64,000 nucleotides of DNA from Methanocella_A sp964548585. GTDB lineage: Archaea > Halobacteriota > Methanocellia > Methanocellales > Methanocellaceae. The notes under the pieces were generated by a model. The model did not search any database. It was not told the origin of the DNA and worked only from the letters and a program-made list of their open reading frames with translations. The stretch lies in the NCBI GenBank assembly GCA_964548585.1, contig CAZJRS010000004.1, forward strand, positions 9,559 through 73,558, written 5' to 3'. Shown here one piece after another: positions 14,993 to 23,301 of the stretch. Made by a program: the position numbers and the translations under genes. Every line of letters begins with the position of its first letter. Position 1 is the first letter of the stretch.

Positions 14993-16075
14993 ATGAAGAT
15001 CGCCATTTTCCACGACCACTTCGCCTTCATCGGCGGTGGGGAGAAGCTCGTGCTTACTTTGGCCAGGCACTTGGGCGCAGATGTTATCTCGACGGACGTA
15101 GATCGCCGTCTGATCGAGCTCATGGGGTTTACCGACGTAAACGTAATCAGCCTTGGAGGCTTATCACACACGCCTCCGCTGCGGCAGATTCAGTCGACGA
15201 TCAAGTTCGCTTCCTGTGATTTCCGGGGGAAGTACGATTTCTTTATCTTTAGTGGTAACTGGGCTCACTATGCCTCAAATAGGCATAAGCCGAACTTGTT
15301 TTACTGTCATACGCCGGTGAGGGCGTTTTATGACCAGCGCGAGACCATGGCCGCATCGATGAACCCGGTGGCGAAAGTCGCATTTCTGGGGTGGACCGCA
15401 GTTCATAGCCGGTTTGATAAAAAATCGATTGCCAGGATTGATCAGATCGCCTGCAACAGCCAGAATACGGTGCGGCGGATTAAAAAGTACCTGGGGATGG
15501 ATGCCATAGTTATCTATCCCCCGGTGGATACTGGAAAATATCGGTATATTAGCGATGACGGCTTCTGGTTGTCTGTGAACCGGCTTTACCCGGAGAAGCG
15601 TATTGAAGTGCAGATTGAAGCGTTCAGGCAGATGCCGGAGGAAAAGCTGATCATCATCGGTAACTGTGGTGTTGGGGATCATTCGGCTGATTACGCAAAG
15701 GGATTGAAAATGAACTTGCCGCCGAATGTAACCCTGGTGGGCGATGTATCTGAAGAACGGCTAATCGACTACTATGGGCGTTGCCGGGGCGTGATCACTA
15801 CTGCGGCGGACGAGGATTTTGGGATGAGTGCGGTGGAGGCGATGGCTGCCGGTAAACCGGTGATCGCAGTGGCAGAAGGCGGGTACCTGGAGACGGTGGT
15901 AGATGGGGTGACCGGAAAGCTTATCGAGTGCAATCCGGATGCAGTTATATGTGCTGTCAACGGGGCCGGTACCGAGTGGAACTGGTCGAAAAGCGAATGT
16001 GATACACGTTGTAAACTGTATGACTCATCAAAGTTTATATCCTGCTTTAAAGATGCTGTCAAAGGGTTTAAGTGA
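14993..16075 (+). CDS. Glycosyltransferase family 4 (GT-B)
   Basis: The product has about 360 residues from ATG 14993 (MKIAIFHDHFAFIGGGEKLV). The upstream frame to 14936 overlaps the TATA box, so it is not used. The glycine-rich acceptor loop GGGEK is N-terminal. The nucleotide-sugar-binding C-terminal domain carries NRLYPEKRIEVQIEAF and the family E-x7-E element EDFGMSAVEAMAAGKPVIA. GT4 enzymes transfer a sugar from a nucleotide donor with retention, here on the cytoplasmic face. Donor and acceptor are not predictable. The next gene overlaps the stop by 4 bases (GTGA), so the two are translationally coupled. Confidence 0.85.
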   Translation: MKIAIFHDHFAFIGGGEKLVLTLARHLGADVISTDVDRRLIELMGFTDVNVISLGGLSHTPPLRQIQSTIKFASCDFRGKYDFFIFSGNWAHYASNRHKPNLFYCHTPVRAFYDQRETMAASMNPVAKVAFLGWTAVHSRFDKKSIARIDQIACNSQNTVRRIKKYLGMDAIVIYPPVDTGKYRYISDDGFWLSVNRLYPEKRIEVQIEAFRQMPEEKLIIIGNCGVGDHSADYAKGLKMNLPPNVTLVGDVSEERLIDYYGRCRGVITTAADEDFGMSAVEAMAAGKPVIAVAEGGYLETVVDGVTGKLIECNPDAVICAVNGAGTEWNWSKSECDTRCKLYDSSKFISCFKDAVKGFK

Positions 16076-17133
16076 AACTTATGGAAACGCTGAACATCTG
16101 TGTGGCCACCTATAAACTGTTCCCGGGAAACGGGATCGATATATCCGTCATACAGTTCGCGAAAGAGCTCAGCCTCAGGCATAACGTGAAAGTTTTAACG
16201 GTCGATGCCAGCGACGAGATCAAAGATCTTGATATTCAGCGACTGCCCGGTAATAATCCTATGAAAATGGGGCAGATAGCCGCCGAAATCGATCGGCAAA
16301 AGTTCGATGTAGTCTCGACACACTATACGCCGTTTGATCTAGTCGCAACCCTTTCCAGGACGCCTCACTTTTTACACGATCCCGGTGTTCCGCCAGCTAC
16401 TACGTTCAGAAAACCCGGGGATATCTACCTGTGGTCTCTGGTTAATACTGCGAGGATGATCTCCGCAAGAAGGGCAAGCGTAGTGTTGCCAATATCTCGG
16501 TACCTTGCGGGCGAGTTCCGAAAAAAGTACATCTACTCCGGCAAGAGTGAAGTTCTGCCGTATTGTGTTGATTTTCCAGAAACCATCCCTGAGAAGGCAG
16601 CCCTGCCATTCCAAAAATATGTGCTATATGTGGGAAGGCATACCCATTACAAAGGGGTACATAACCTGATAGATATTTTCGGCGAAGTCAGAAAAGAGAT
16701 CGGCGATGATGTCCATCTGGTTACCATCGGCCTTGGAGAGCCTCGCTATGGAGAACTTCTTAAGCAGAAGGCGGCCAAAGCTGGAAATGTTCACATCCTC
16801 GGGTTTGTACCTGACATATGGCCGTATTATTCCGGAGCAAGCGTATATGCGACTTGCTCGCAGTGGGAAGGTCAAGATAGGCCTGTTATTGAAGCCCAGT
16901 ATGCGGGGAAGCCGGTTGTATCGTTCAACAATTGCTCGCATCCTGAAGTGGTCGTTCATGGCACTCTGGCCAAGAACCGGTCCGAGTTTAAAGAGGCGCT
17001 TATCAAGTACCTGACGTCAAAACCGACTAGTGGTGGCGCAAGCGCCGAGGTGGCGAAGAGATATGCGCCTGCCCGGATGGCAGACAGTTTTACGGAGATC
17101 GTGAAGAAGGCGGTGGACGGGCATGGGACGTAA
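16072..17133 (+). CDS. Glycosyltransferase family 4
   Basis: The 353-residue product starts at GTG 16072, overlapping the previous stop as GTGA; ATG 16081 is the alternative start. The N-terminal part has GNGIDISVIQFAKELS in place of the usual glycine loop. The C-terminal domain shows YVGRHTHYKGVHNLI and the E-containing donor-site stretch GQDRPVIEAQYAGKPVVSF. Sugar specificity is unknown. It overlaps the next gene by 11 bases, so three consecutive glycosyltransferases are made from one message, presumably building one oligosaccharide. Confidence 0.83.
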   Translation: MKLMETLNICVATYKLFPGNGIDISVIQFAKELSLRHNVKVLTVDASDEIKDLDIQRLPGNNPMKMGQIAAEIDRQKFDVVSTHYTPFDLVATLSRTPHFLHDPGVPPATTFRKPGDIYLWSLVNTARMISARRASVVLPISRYLAGEFRKKYIYSGKSEVLPYCVDFPETIPEKAALPFQKYVLYVGRHTHYKGVHNLIDIFGEVRKEIGDDVHLVTIGLGEPRYGELLKQKAAKAGNVHILGFVPDIWPYYSGASVYATCSQWEGQDRPVIEAQYAGKPVVSFNNCSHPEVVVHGTLAKNRSEFKEALIKYLTSKPTSGGASAEVAKRYAPARMADSFTEIVKKAVDGHGT

Positions 17134-18301
17134 GCGGATTGCTATCGTAGTTCAACGATATGGGCCTGAAGTGCTCGGGGGGTCCGAGAGTTTGGCGAGA
17201 TCTCTGGCGCATCTGCTTTCCGATGTTTACGATATCGATGTGCTTACCACCTGTGCAAAGGACTACGTCACCTGGAAAAACGAGTTTCCGCCGGGGGAGT
17301 CGATGGATGGGCCTGTTAAAGTCCGGCGGTTTGCGGTGGACCATGAGCGGAGCAAGCTCTTCAATCTTTATAATGGTTTGATGTTGAATGTGCCTCACAC
17401 ACGGTGGATGGAAGAGTTGTGGATGCGCATGCAAGGGCCAGATTCGTCGGGGCTGATCAACTTTATACGCTCGCACCGGAGAGCTTATGATTCTCTCTTC
17501 TTTTTAACCTACCTTTACGCGACGACCTATTATGGTCTAGGTGTAGCGGGGGATAAGTGTGTCATCATCCCTACAGCCCACGACGAACCCTTCCTCAGGT
17601 TCGGTATTTTCCGGGAGGTTTTCAGGCAGGCGAGTAAGATCGTGTGTCTCACGGAAGAAGAGCGGAGCTTGATCGAAGCCACCTTTGGCCCGGAGAGTGG
17701 CAAATGTTCGGTCATCGGCGTCCCTGTCGGCGAATGCGATGGTGATTCTGATAGTGCAGTAAAAAAATACGAGATCGATGGTAATTTCATCGCCTACGTG
17801 GGCAGAATGGACGTCATGAAGGGCACGGGTACTCTCATAGACTACTTCAAACGCTACCTGGCCGAACGCAATACCGATCTCAGTCTGGTACTATGTGGCA
17901 GCGGTCCGCTCAAGGTCTCTGAAACCGAGCGCATCAAGTGCCTAGGCTTTATACCGGAAGTAGACAAGTATGGGCTTATGCGGGCGGCTACGGCCCTGGT
18001 ACAGCCGTCCCGATACGAGAGCTATTCGATATCGGTCATCGAATCGATGATGTGTGGCACCCCGGTTCTCGTGAATAGCGATTGCGATGTTTTAAAGGGT
18101 CACTGCGAAAAAAGTGGGGGAGGATTAACCTATGCTACCTACGAGGAATTCCGGGACTCCCTCGATCGTCTGGTGGGTGAAGATGGTACCAGGGACCTGA
18201 TGGCTCGGGCCTGTGTAGCCTACGCAAATGATCATTACTCGACCGGAGTCATGGGGAAAAAATATATATCACTGGTTGACGGTCTTACAAATAAAAAATA
18301 A
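17123..18301 (+). CDS. Glycosyltransferase family 4
   Basis: The 392-residue product begins inside the end of the previous gene. It has the acceptor loop PEVLGGSESLARSLA near the N-terminus and FIAYVGRMDVMKGTGTLIDYF in the donor domain, followed by ESYSISVIESMMCGTPVLV with the paired glutamates of GT4. It is cytoplasmic, without membrane segments. It closes the first block of three glycosyltransferases, 51 bases before the ABC exporter genes, and so probably acts on the glycan that they export. Confidence 0.83.
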   Translation: MGRKRIAIVVQRYGPEVLGGSESLARSLAHLLSDVYDIDVLTTCAKDYVTWKNEFPPGESMDGPVKVRRFAVDHERSKLFNLYNGLMLNVPHTRWMEELWMRMQGPDSSGLINFIRSHRRAYDSLFFLTYLYATTYYGLGVAGDKCVIIPTAHDEPFLRFGIFREVFRQASKIVCLTEEERSLIEATFGPESGKCSVIGVPVGECDGDSDSAVKKYEIDGNFIAYVGRMDVMKGTGTLIDYFKRYLAERNTDLSLVLCGSGPLKVSETERIKCLGFIPEVDKYGLMRAATALVQPSRYESYSISVIESMMCGTPVLVNSDCDVLKGHCEKSGGGLTYATYEEFRDSLDRLVGEDGTRDLMARACVAYANDHYSTGVMGKKYISLVDGLTNKK

Positions 18302-18352
18302 GACCTTGCGATCAATTTCATGTGCAGGAACCTTTCTTGATCGGGAATCACT

Positions 18353-19147
18353 ATGTCGAACTTATGGGAATACCGGGGTTTAATCAGCAAATTAGCTATT
18401 ACTGACCTGAAGCTCAAATATAAAAATTCTGTGTTCGGCCTGCTGTGGTCCCTGTTACAACCCTTATTAATGTTGCTGATCCTGTTTGTCGTCTTTAGTG
18501 TCGTCTTTAAAAATAACGGTATAGAATATTACCCATTATACCTGCTTCTCGGCATCATCACGTGGGGGTTTTTAGATAAAGCGACGAGCTTCAGCTTGAG
18601 CAGTATAGTGGGCAGAGCCAACCTGATAAAAAAGATCTATTTCCCCCGTGAAGTGCTGGTCATCAGCGCATGCCTGACCGCTCTCATGATGTCGCTCATC
18701 GAGTTCGTGGTGTTCGGGGGTTTTATGGTGGTGTACATGGTGGTCATCGATAAGCTTATCTTCCCCGGCATCAGCTTACTCCTCTTCCCCGCTATCCTGC
18801 TGATCGAGTTCGTCTTTGTACTCGGTCTCTCCCTGGCGATCGCTTCGCTTAACGTGAGGTACCGTGACGTACAGTGGATCTGGGGTGTAGTGATGCAGGC
18901 AGGTTTCTTCGCCACTCCGATCATGTACTCGATGACGGTCTTTAATGAGAGCCAGTATGCCTGGATATTGGGATATAACCCTATGGGAATGATCATGGGC
19001 TTAACGAGGGACACGTTGATCTATGGGTTAAACGCGACAGTCGGCCTGGAATATGTCTGGTTGGTCGCTGCGGTATCCATCATCACTCTGGTGGTGGGGT
19101 GGTTAGTATTTTCCAGGATTGAGCCGATGTTCGCGGAAGAGGTGTGA
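18353..19147 (+). CDS. wzm: ABC-2 type polysaccharide exporter permease (Wzm-like)
   Basis: The 264-residue product has the six-helix layout of O-antigen and teichoic-acid export permeases. The N-terminal cytoplasmic stretch includes ISKLAITDLKLKYKNSVFG with the first helix after WSLLQPLLM, and the conserved cytoplasmic motif KIYFPREVL lies near residue 100. Two such permeases and two ATPase subunits form the exporter that moves a finished lipid-linked glycan across the membrane. The ATPase gene starts 3 bases after the stop. Compared with family length (about 260) it is complete. Confidence 0.9.
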   Translation: MSNLWEYRGLISKLAITDLKLKYKNSVFGLLWSLLQPLLMLLILFVVFSVVFKNNGIEYYPLYLLLGIITWGFLDKATSFSLSSIVGRANLIKKIYFPREVLVISACLTALMMSLIEFVVFGGFMVVYMVVIDKLIFPGISLLLFPAILLIEFVFVLGLSLAIASLNVRYRDVQWIWGVVMQAGFFATPIMYSMTVFNESQYAWILGYNPMGMIMGLTRDTLIYGLNATVGLEYVWLVAAVSIITLVVGWLVFSRIEPMFAEEV

Positions 19148-19150
19148 CGG

Positions 19151-20464
19151 ATGATCGCGGAAAAAATCATGCGAGATGCTACTTCAAAGCCTGCAATTGT
19201 CGTGAGGGGCGTCTCTAAGAAATTCATCATACCTCACGAACGTAGGACTACGTTGTTTGAAAACATAAAAGGCGTTTTTAACCCTTCTACCTATGAAACG
19301 TTCACAGCCCTGAAGAACGTCGATCTGGTAGTCGAGCGGGGCGAATCGATCGGTATTATCGGGGACAACGGCAGCGGTAAAAGTACACTTCTTAAAATCA
19401 TCGCGAAAATTCTCCGGCCAACCAGCGGAAGTGTAGATATTAATGGAAAGATCACGCCATTTCTCGAACTGGGCGTTGGATTCCAGCCCGACCTGACTGC
19501 GAAGGAGAACATCGAGGTCTACAGCACAATCATGGGCCTTTCGGGGCGGGAGATCGCCGCTAACATGGACTCAGTGCTAGAGTTTGCCGGACTGACCAAG
19601 TTCAAGGATACCAAGCTGAAAAATTTTTCTTCCGGCATGCAGGTACGGTTGGCTTTCGCCACGGCGATCCAGACGACACCTGACATCCTGCTGGTAGATG
19701 AAGTCCTGGCGGTAGGCGATATGGACTTTCAGCAGAAGTGCCTCGATATCTTCAACGACTACCGTAAAAAGGGTATCACCATCGTCTTCGTTTCGCACGA
19801 TCTCTCTTCTGTGCGGCGTTTTTGTGACCGGGTTATGTTGTTGAAAAACGGCGAGCAGGTCGCGCTTGGAAAGACCGCTGAAGTAATCGATCGGTACATT
19901 TATGGTAGTGACGTATCAGCCACATCGCAGGAAACTCACGGCAGTGTAGCTGCCGAGGCTCAAGGTCAGCAGGCGCCGAGTGTTGGGGCTGTCTCTCCTG
20001 TGGCAGTGCCCGAACAAAAAGGCCGGTGGGGGAGCCGAAAGGTGGCTATCACCGGTGTAGCGCTCCTCGACAAGTTCGGCAACAAGGGCGAACGGTACAA
20101 CGTCGGTGATCCCTTGAGAGTCCGCATATTTTACCACACGGACGAGCCGGTCGACGATTGCGTATTCGGCATCGCGATCTACAATGATCAGGATGCGCTG
20201 TGTTCAGGCACAAATACAGATATCGATGAAGTGAATCTGGGCAATATCTCCGGGGACGGGGCGATCGAGATCATCATACCGGCTATACCCTTCCTCTATG
20301 GAAAATTCACGATCACCGTGGCAGCCCACGCTAAGGATAACACGCCCTACGACTGGATAGATAAAATGCATTCGTTTACGGTAATCAACACTGGGCATAA
20401 GATCGGGCTGGTTGAGTTGAATAATACCTGGTCGCACATCGATCTTGCAGGGATCAGAAACTAA
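19151..20464 (+). CDS. wzt: ABC polysaccharide exporter ATPase with C-terminal glycan-recognition domain (Wzt-like)
   Basis: The 437-residue product has a complete ATPase: Walker A IIGDNGSGKST (about 69-79), signature NFSSGMQVRLAFA, Walker B ILLVDEVLAVGD and the switch His in FVSHDLS. After a low-complexity linker (about 255-275) comes a beta-rich domain of about 160 residues (VGDPLRVRIFYHTDEPVDD...) that looks like Wzt_C. In bacterial systems that domain binds the modified non-reducing end of the glycan before export. Its presence indicates that the exported polymer is capped in the cytoplasm. This fits the methyltransferase gene 102 bases downstream. Confidence 0.9.
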   Translation: MIAEKIMRDATSKPAIVVRGVSKKFIIPHERRTTLFENIKGVFNPSTYETFTALKNVDLVVERGESIGIIGDNGSGKSTLLKIIAKILRPTSGSVDINGKITPFLELGVGFQPDLTAKENIEVYSTIMGLSGREIAANMDSVLEFAGLTKFKDTKLKNFSSGMQVRLAFATAIQTTPDILLVDEVLAVGDMDFQQKCLDIFNDYRKKGITIVFVSHDLSSVRRFCDRVMLLKNGEQVALGKTAEVIDRYIYGSDVSATSQETHGSVAAEAQGQQAPSVGAVSPVAVPEQKGRWGSRKVAITGVALLDKFGNKGERYNVGDPLRVRIFYHTDEPVDDCVFGIAIYNDQDALCSGTNTDIDEVNLGNISGDGAIEIIIPAIPFLYGKFTITVAAHAKDNTPYDWIDKMHSFTVINTGHKIGLVELNNTWSHIDLAGIRN

Positions 20465-20566
20465 TTACCGATCTTACAGGTAGAGACGGGAAACATGAAA
20501 ACCTGCGAGTTGAAATGCAGGTTCGTCCTCAATGCAAACGGCAAAACGTATGGATAAGGTGGGTAT

Positions 20567-22108
20567 ATGAAAAGCTCGAAAATATCAGTTGAAGAAGTCG
20601 TCAAGAGGATAAAATCCGCTATGGCCGCTCGCGGCGAACATGTCTCCGTATCGGACCCGTCATCCCCCCTACAGGATGGCATTGGGCTTTCCCCAAATCT
20701 ACTCGACGATCTTGATCGAGAGGTATATGCCAATAACCAGCGCTGGAACCTTATCACAGAGTTACCGATTACTTCTCACAGGAAGTTTACAGGGCCTATC
20801 CTGGTCTTCGGCCGAAAATTGGTAGTGAAATATCTGCGCTGGTATATCCATCCGCCACTAGATCAGCAGAGAGCCTTCAACGGCAGCGTCACCCGCTCGA
20901 TAAACGTGTTGAAAAACCTTGTTTACTCTGTCAACGGGCAACTCCTCGAAAATGCCCGCAGGGTCAATCTGGTAGAGGACCAGCTTCGGACTATTCCGGG
21001 GGAACTGACTGCCCGGATCGAGAGGGACAACGCGAGTCTCTTCGTGCAAAACCGGGAGCTCAGCGAACAGATCGAGGCGTTGAAAGCTGAGGCTGAAACA
21101 GCCAACAGCGAGCTGAAGAAAGCGATCGAATCGAATACTGCAGAGCTGATCTCGCTGAAGGGCGAGTTCGACCGTGCGATCGAGAACGTGTCTCATCTGC
21201 TGGCGGTCCCATCGAAAGATCAGATCCATCTACCAACCGAGGATCTCGTAAAGCTAATCGACGATAAAACCGCGGCACTCTCTCAGAGGATCGATAGTGA
21301 ACATGTCTATTTCCTCAGCACGATCAAACGCTATGACCGAGGGGTGGTAACAAGCACCCCTCCGGTCAGCAGATCAGAAACCCCGTTAACGAAAGCCGAC
21401 CCAAATAAGATCGAAGCGCTGGACCTTGACTATTTCCTGTTTGAGGAAAAGTTCAGGGGTAGCAGGGGTGATATCAAGGATCGTCAGAGGAGATATGTCG
21501 ACTTGTTCCGTGAACGCGGGGACGTGGTTGACATCGGGTGCGGCCGGGGTGAGTTTGTGGAACTGCTTCTGGAGAATGGTATCAGTGTTACAGGGATTGA
21601 TATCAACGACGATATGGTAGCGTACTGTGCCGAGCTCAACCTCCCGGTTATAAAAGTCGACGCTTTCAGTTATCTTAGGTCGCAGGACGATGGGAGCATC
21701 GGAGGTATCTTCGCATCCCAGGTGGTCGAACATCTCTCAGTCAACGACCTGATCCTGTTCATAGGCCTGGCCAGCACTAAGCTAAAGCCGGGCGGATTGC
21801 TGGTGCTAGAGACGATCAATCCCAACAACATTGTAGCCATATCGACCTGGTTCTATATGGATCTATCCCATGTCAGGCCGCTTCATCCGCTGACTGCCCA
21901 GTTCCTCCTCGAATCTGCGGGATTGGCCGACGTGCGCTTCATCTACTCGAACCCTGTGCCAGAAAAAGCGATACCAGCTCTCCGCATCGGAGGGGTCACG
22001 GGTAATCTGGAAGAATTTAACCGGTCTATCGAGCATGTGAACTCACTGCTATACGGGCCTCAGGACTACGCGGTTATAGGCGTAAAAAAGAGCGGGGCGG
22101 ACTCATGA
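20567..22108 (+). CDS. Coiled-coil methyltransferase, WbdD-like candidate chain terminator
   Basis: The 513-residue product has an N-terminal region of about 100 residues with a hydrophobic/basic patch (RKLVVKYLRWYIHPP). A long predicted coiled coil (about 105-250, many heptad Leu/Ile with Glu/Lys) follows, then a class I methyltransferase with motif I DVVDIGCGRGEFVELL (about 319-334) and LKPGGLLVLETINP. In bacterial ABC-dependent O-antigen systems WbdD caps the chain with methyl groups, and its coiled coil acts as a ruler. Here the coiled coil precedes the methyltransferase and no kinase domain is seen. The role is inferred from its position after wzm-wzt. It overlaps the next glycosyltransferase by 4 bases (ATGA). 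Confidence 0.75.
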   Translation: MKSSKISVEEVVKRIKSAMAARGEHVSVSDPSSPLQDGIGLSPNLLDDLDREVYANNQRWNLITELPITSHRKFTGPILVFGRKLVVKYLRWYIHPPLDQQRAFNGSVTRSINVLKNLVYSVNGQLLENARRVNLVEDQLRTIPGELTARIERDNASLFVQNRELSEQIEALKAEAETANSELKKAIESNTAELISLKGEFDRAIENVSHLLAVPSKDQIHLPTEDLVKLIDDKTAALSQRIDSEHVYFLSTIKRYDRGVVTSTPPVSRSETPLTKADPNKIEALDLDYFLFEEKFRGSRGDIKDRQRRYVDLFRERGDVVDIGCGRGEFVELLLENGISVTGIDINDDMVAYCAELNLPVIKVDAFSYLRSQDDGSIGGIFASQVVEHLSVNDLILFIGLASTKLKPGGLLVLETINPNNIVAISTWFYMDLSHVRPLHPLTAQFLLESAGLADVRFIYSNPVPEKAIPALRIGGVTGNLEEFNRSIEHVNSLLYGPQDYAVIGVKKSGADS

Positions 22109-23157
22109 GCAGAAAACGTGTAGCGATATGTTTCTCCAGCGTCCCCTATATCCGTGGAGGTGCAGAACACTGTGTCGAGTCGTTATGTAGACAGATGAGA
22201 GAACGTGACTATGAGGTTGAGATCGTCAGCATCCCCTTCCAGTGGGACCCGAAACCAGAGCTCGTTAAGAACATGGTCATGTGGAGACTGTTGAACCTGG
22301 ACCGGATCGCAGGCAAGGGCATCGATCTGGTGATCACGACAAAGTTTCCCTCCTACATGATCAAGCACCCGAACAAGGTCACCTGGATGTTCCACCAGCA
22401 CAGGGCTGTCTACGATCTGTACGGCACACCATTTAGCGACTTCAATGCAGCTAATCCAGAGGATGTCCGGATCAGGGAACAGATCATCGATGCCGATAAC
22501 CGGACAATCCCTGAATCAAAGTCTGTATTTACCATCGCCCGGAATGTCAGTAACCGGCTGCAGCACCACAATGGCATCAAATCCCAGCCACTATACCACC
22601 CGCCTATGCACTGTGGCAAATACTATTGCGGGGGCTTCGGGGACTATATCTTATCTGTTGGAAGACTCGAGACTTTAAAAAGAGTCGATCTCCTGTTGAA
22701 AGCGATGAAGCACGTGGACAAGAACGTAAAATGCGTGATCGCCGGTACCGGCGGTATGGAACACTACCTGAAATCCCTGGCAAAGGAACTAGGTATCGAA
22801 GATCGTGTCAGGTTCCTGGGCTTTGTGGGAGATGAGGACCTCCTGAAGCTCTACGCGGGCTGCTTTTCGGTCTATTTTGCTCCCTACGACGAAGACTACG
22901 GCTACATCACTCTCGAAGCTTTCCTGTCCGGGAAACCCCTGGTCACGTGTACGGACTCCGGTGGGGTCATGGAATTCGCGAAGCACAACATAAACTCGAA
23001 GGTGGCGGAGAGGCCGGAACCTGGCTTGATAGCCGACCACATCAACTCGCTGTACTACGATCCCGGCCTATGTAAAAAGCTGGGGGCAAACGGGTACAAC
23101 CAGGTGAAGGACATCAACTGGGAAAACGTAATCAAGCGATTGACAGCAACGATCTGA
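22105..23157 (+). CDS. Glycosyltransferase family 4
   Basis: The 350-residue product starts by ATGA overlap with the methyltransferase gene. The acceptor loop is IRGGAEHCVESL, the donor-domain element is YILSVGRLETLKRVDLLLKAM, and the paired-Glu stretch is EDYGYITLEAFLSGKPLVTC. It is clearly paralogous to the first half of the 23298 product, which carries EDYGYVTVEALLRGKPVITC. It probably extends the same glycan. A 44-residue gene separates it from its paralogue. Confidence 0.83.
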   Translation: MSRKRVAICFSSVPYIRGGAEHCVESLCRQMRERDYEVEIVSIPFQWDPKPELVKNMVMWRLLNLDRIAGKGIDLVITTKFPSYMIKHPNKVTWMFHQHRAVYDLYGTPFSDFNAANPEDVRIREQIIDADNRTIPESKSVFTIARNVSNRLQHHNGIKSQPLYHPPMHCGKYYCGGFGDYILSVGRLETLKRVDLLLKAMKHVDKNVKCVIAGTGGMEHYLKSLAKELGIEDRVRFLGFVGDEDLLKLYAGCFSVYFAPYDEDYGYITLEAFLSGKPLVTCTDSGGVMEFAKHNINSKVAERPEPGLIADHINSLYYDPGLCKKLGANGYNQVKDINWENVIKRLTATI

Positions 23158-23166
23158 GGTGGGGCT

Positions 23167-23301
23167 ATGACGGAAGGTATCATTGATCAGGTGGCTTATG
23201 TGCTGACCGAACTGGATATCGGTACGGCAGATACCGAAATCATCACCTTGATCGCGACTGCTATTGTCGACCTGGGCCTGCTGGGGGATGATTTAGAATG
23301 A
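23167..23301 (+). CDS. Acidic microprotein, 44 residues, between two glycosyltransferases
   Basis: ATG 23167 to TGA 23299-23301; the next gene starts inside this stop as ATGA. A ribosome-binding-like tgaggtgggg lies 1-10 bases before the start. The product (MTEGIIDQVAYVLTELD...) has many Asp and Glu, no Lys, Arg or His at all, and regularly spaced Ile, Leu and Val that suggest two short amphipathic helices. Its codon pattern matches the neighbours. The exact fit into the coupled gene string argues that it is translated. The family is unknown. It could be a partner or regulator of the flanking glycosyltransferases. Confidence 0.6.
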   Translation: MTEGIIDQVAYVLTELDIGTADTEIITLIATAIVDLGLLGDDLE

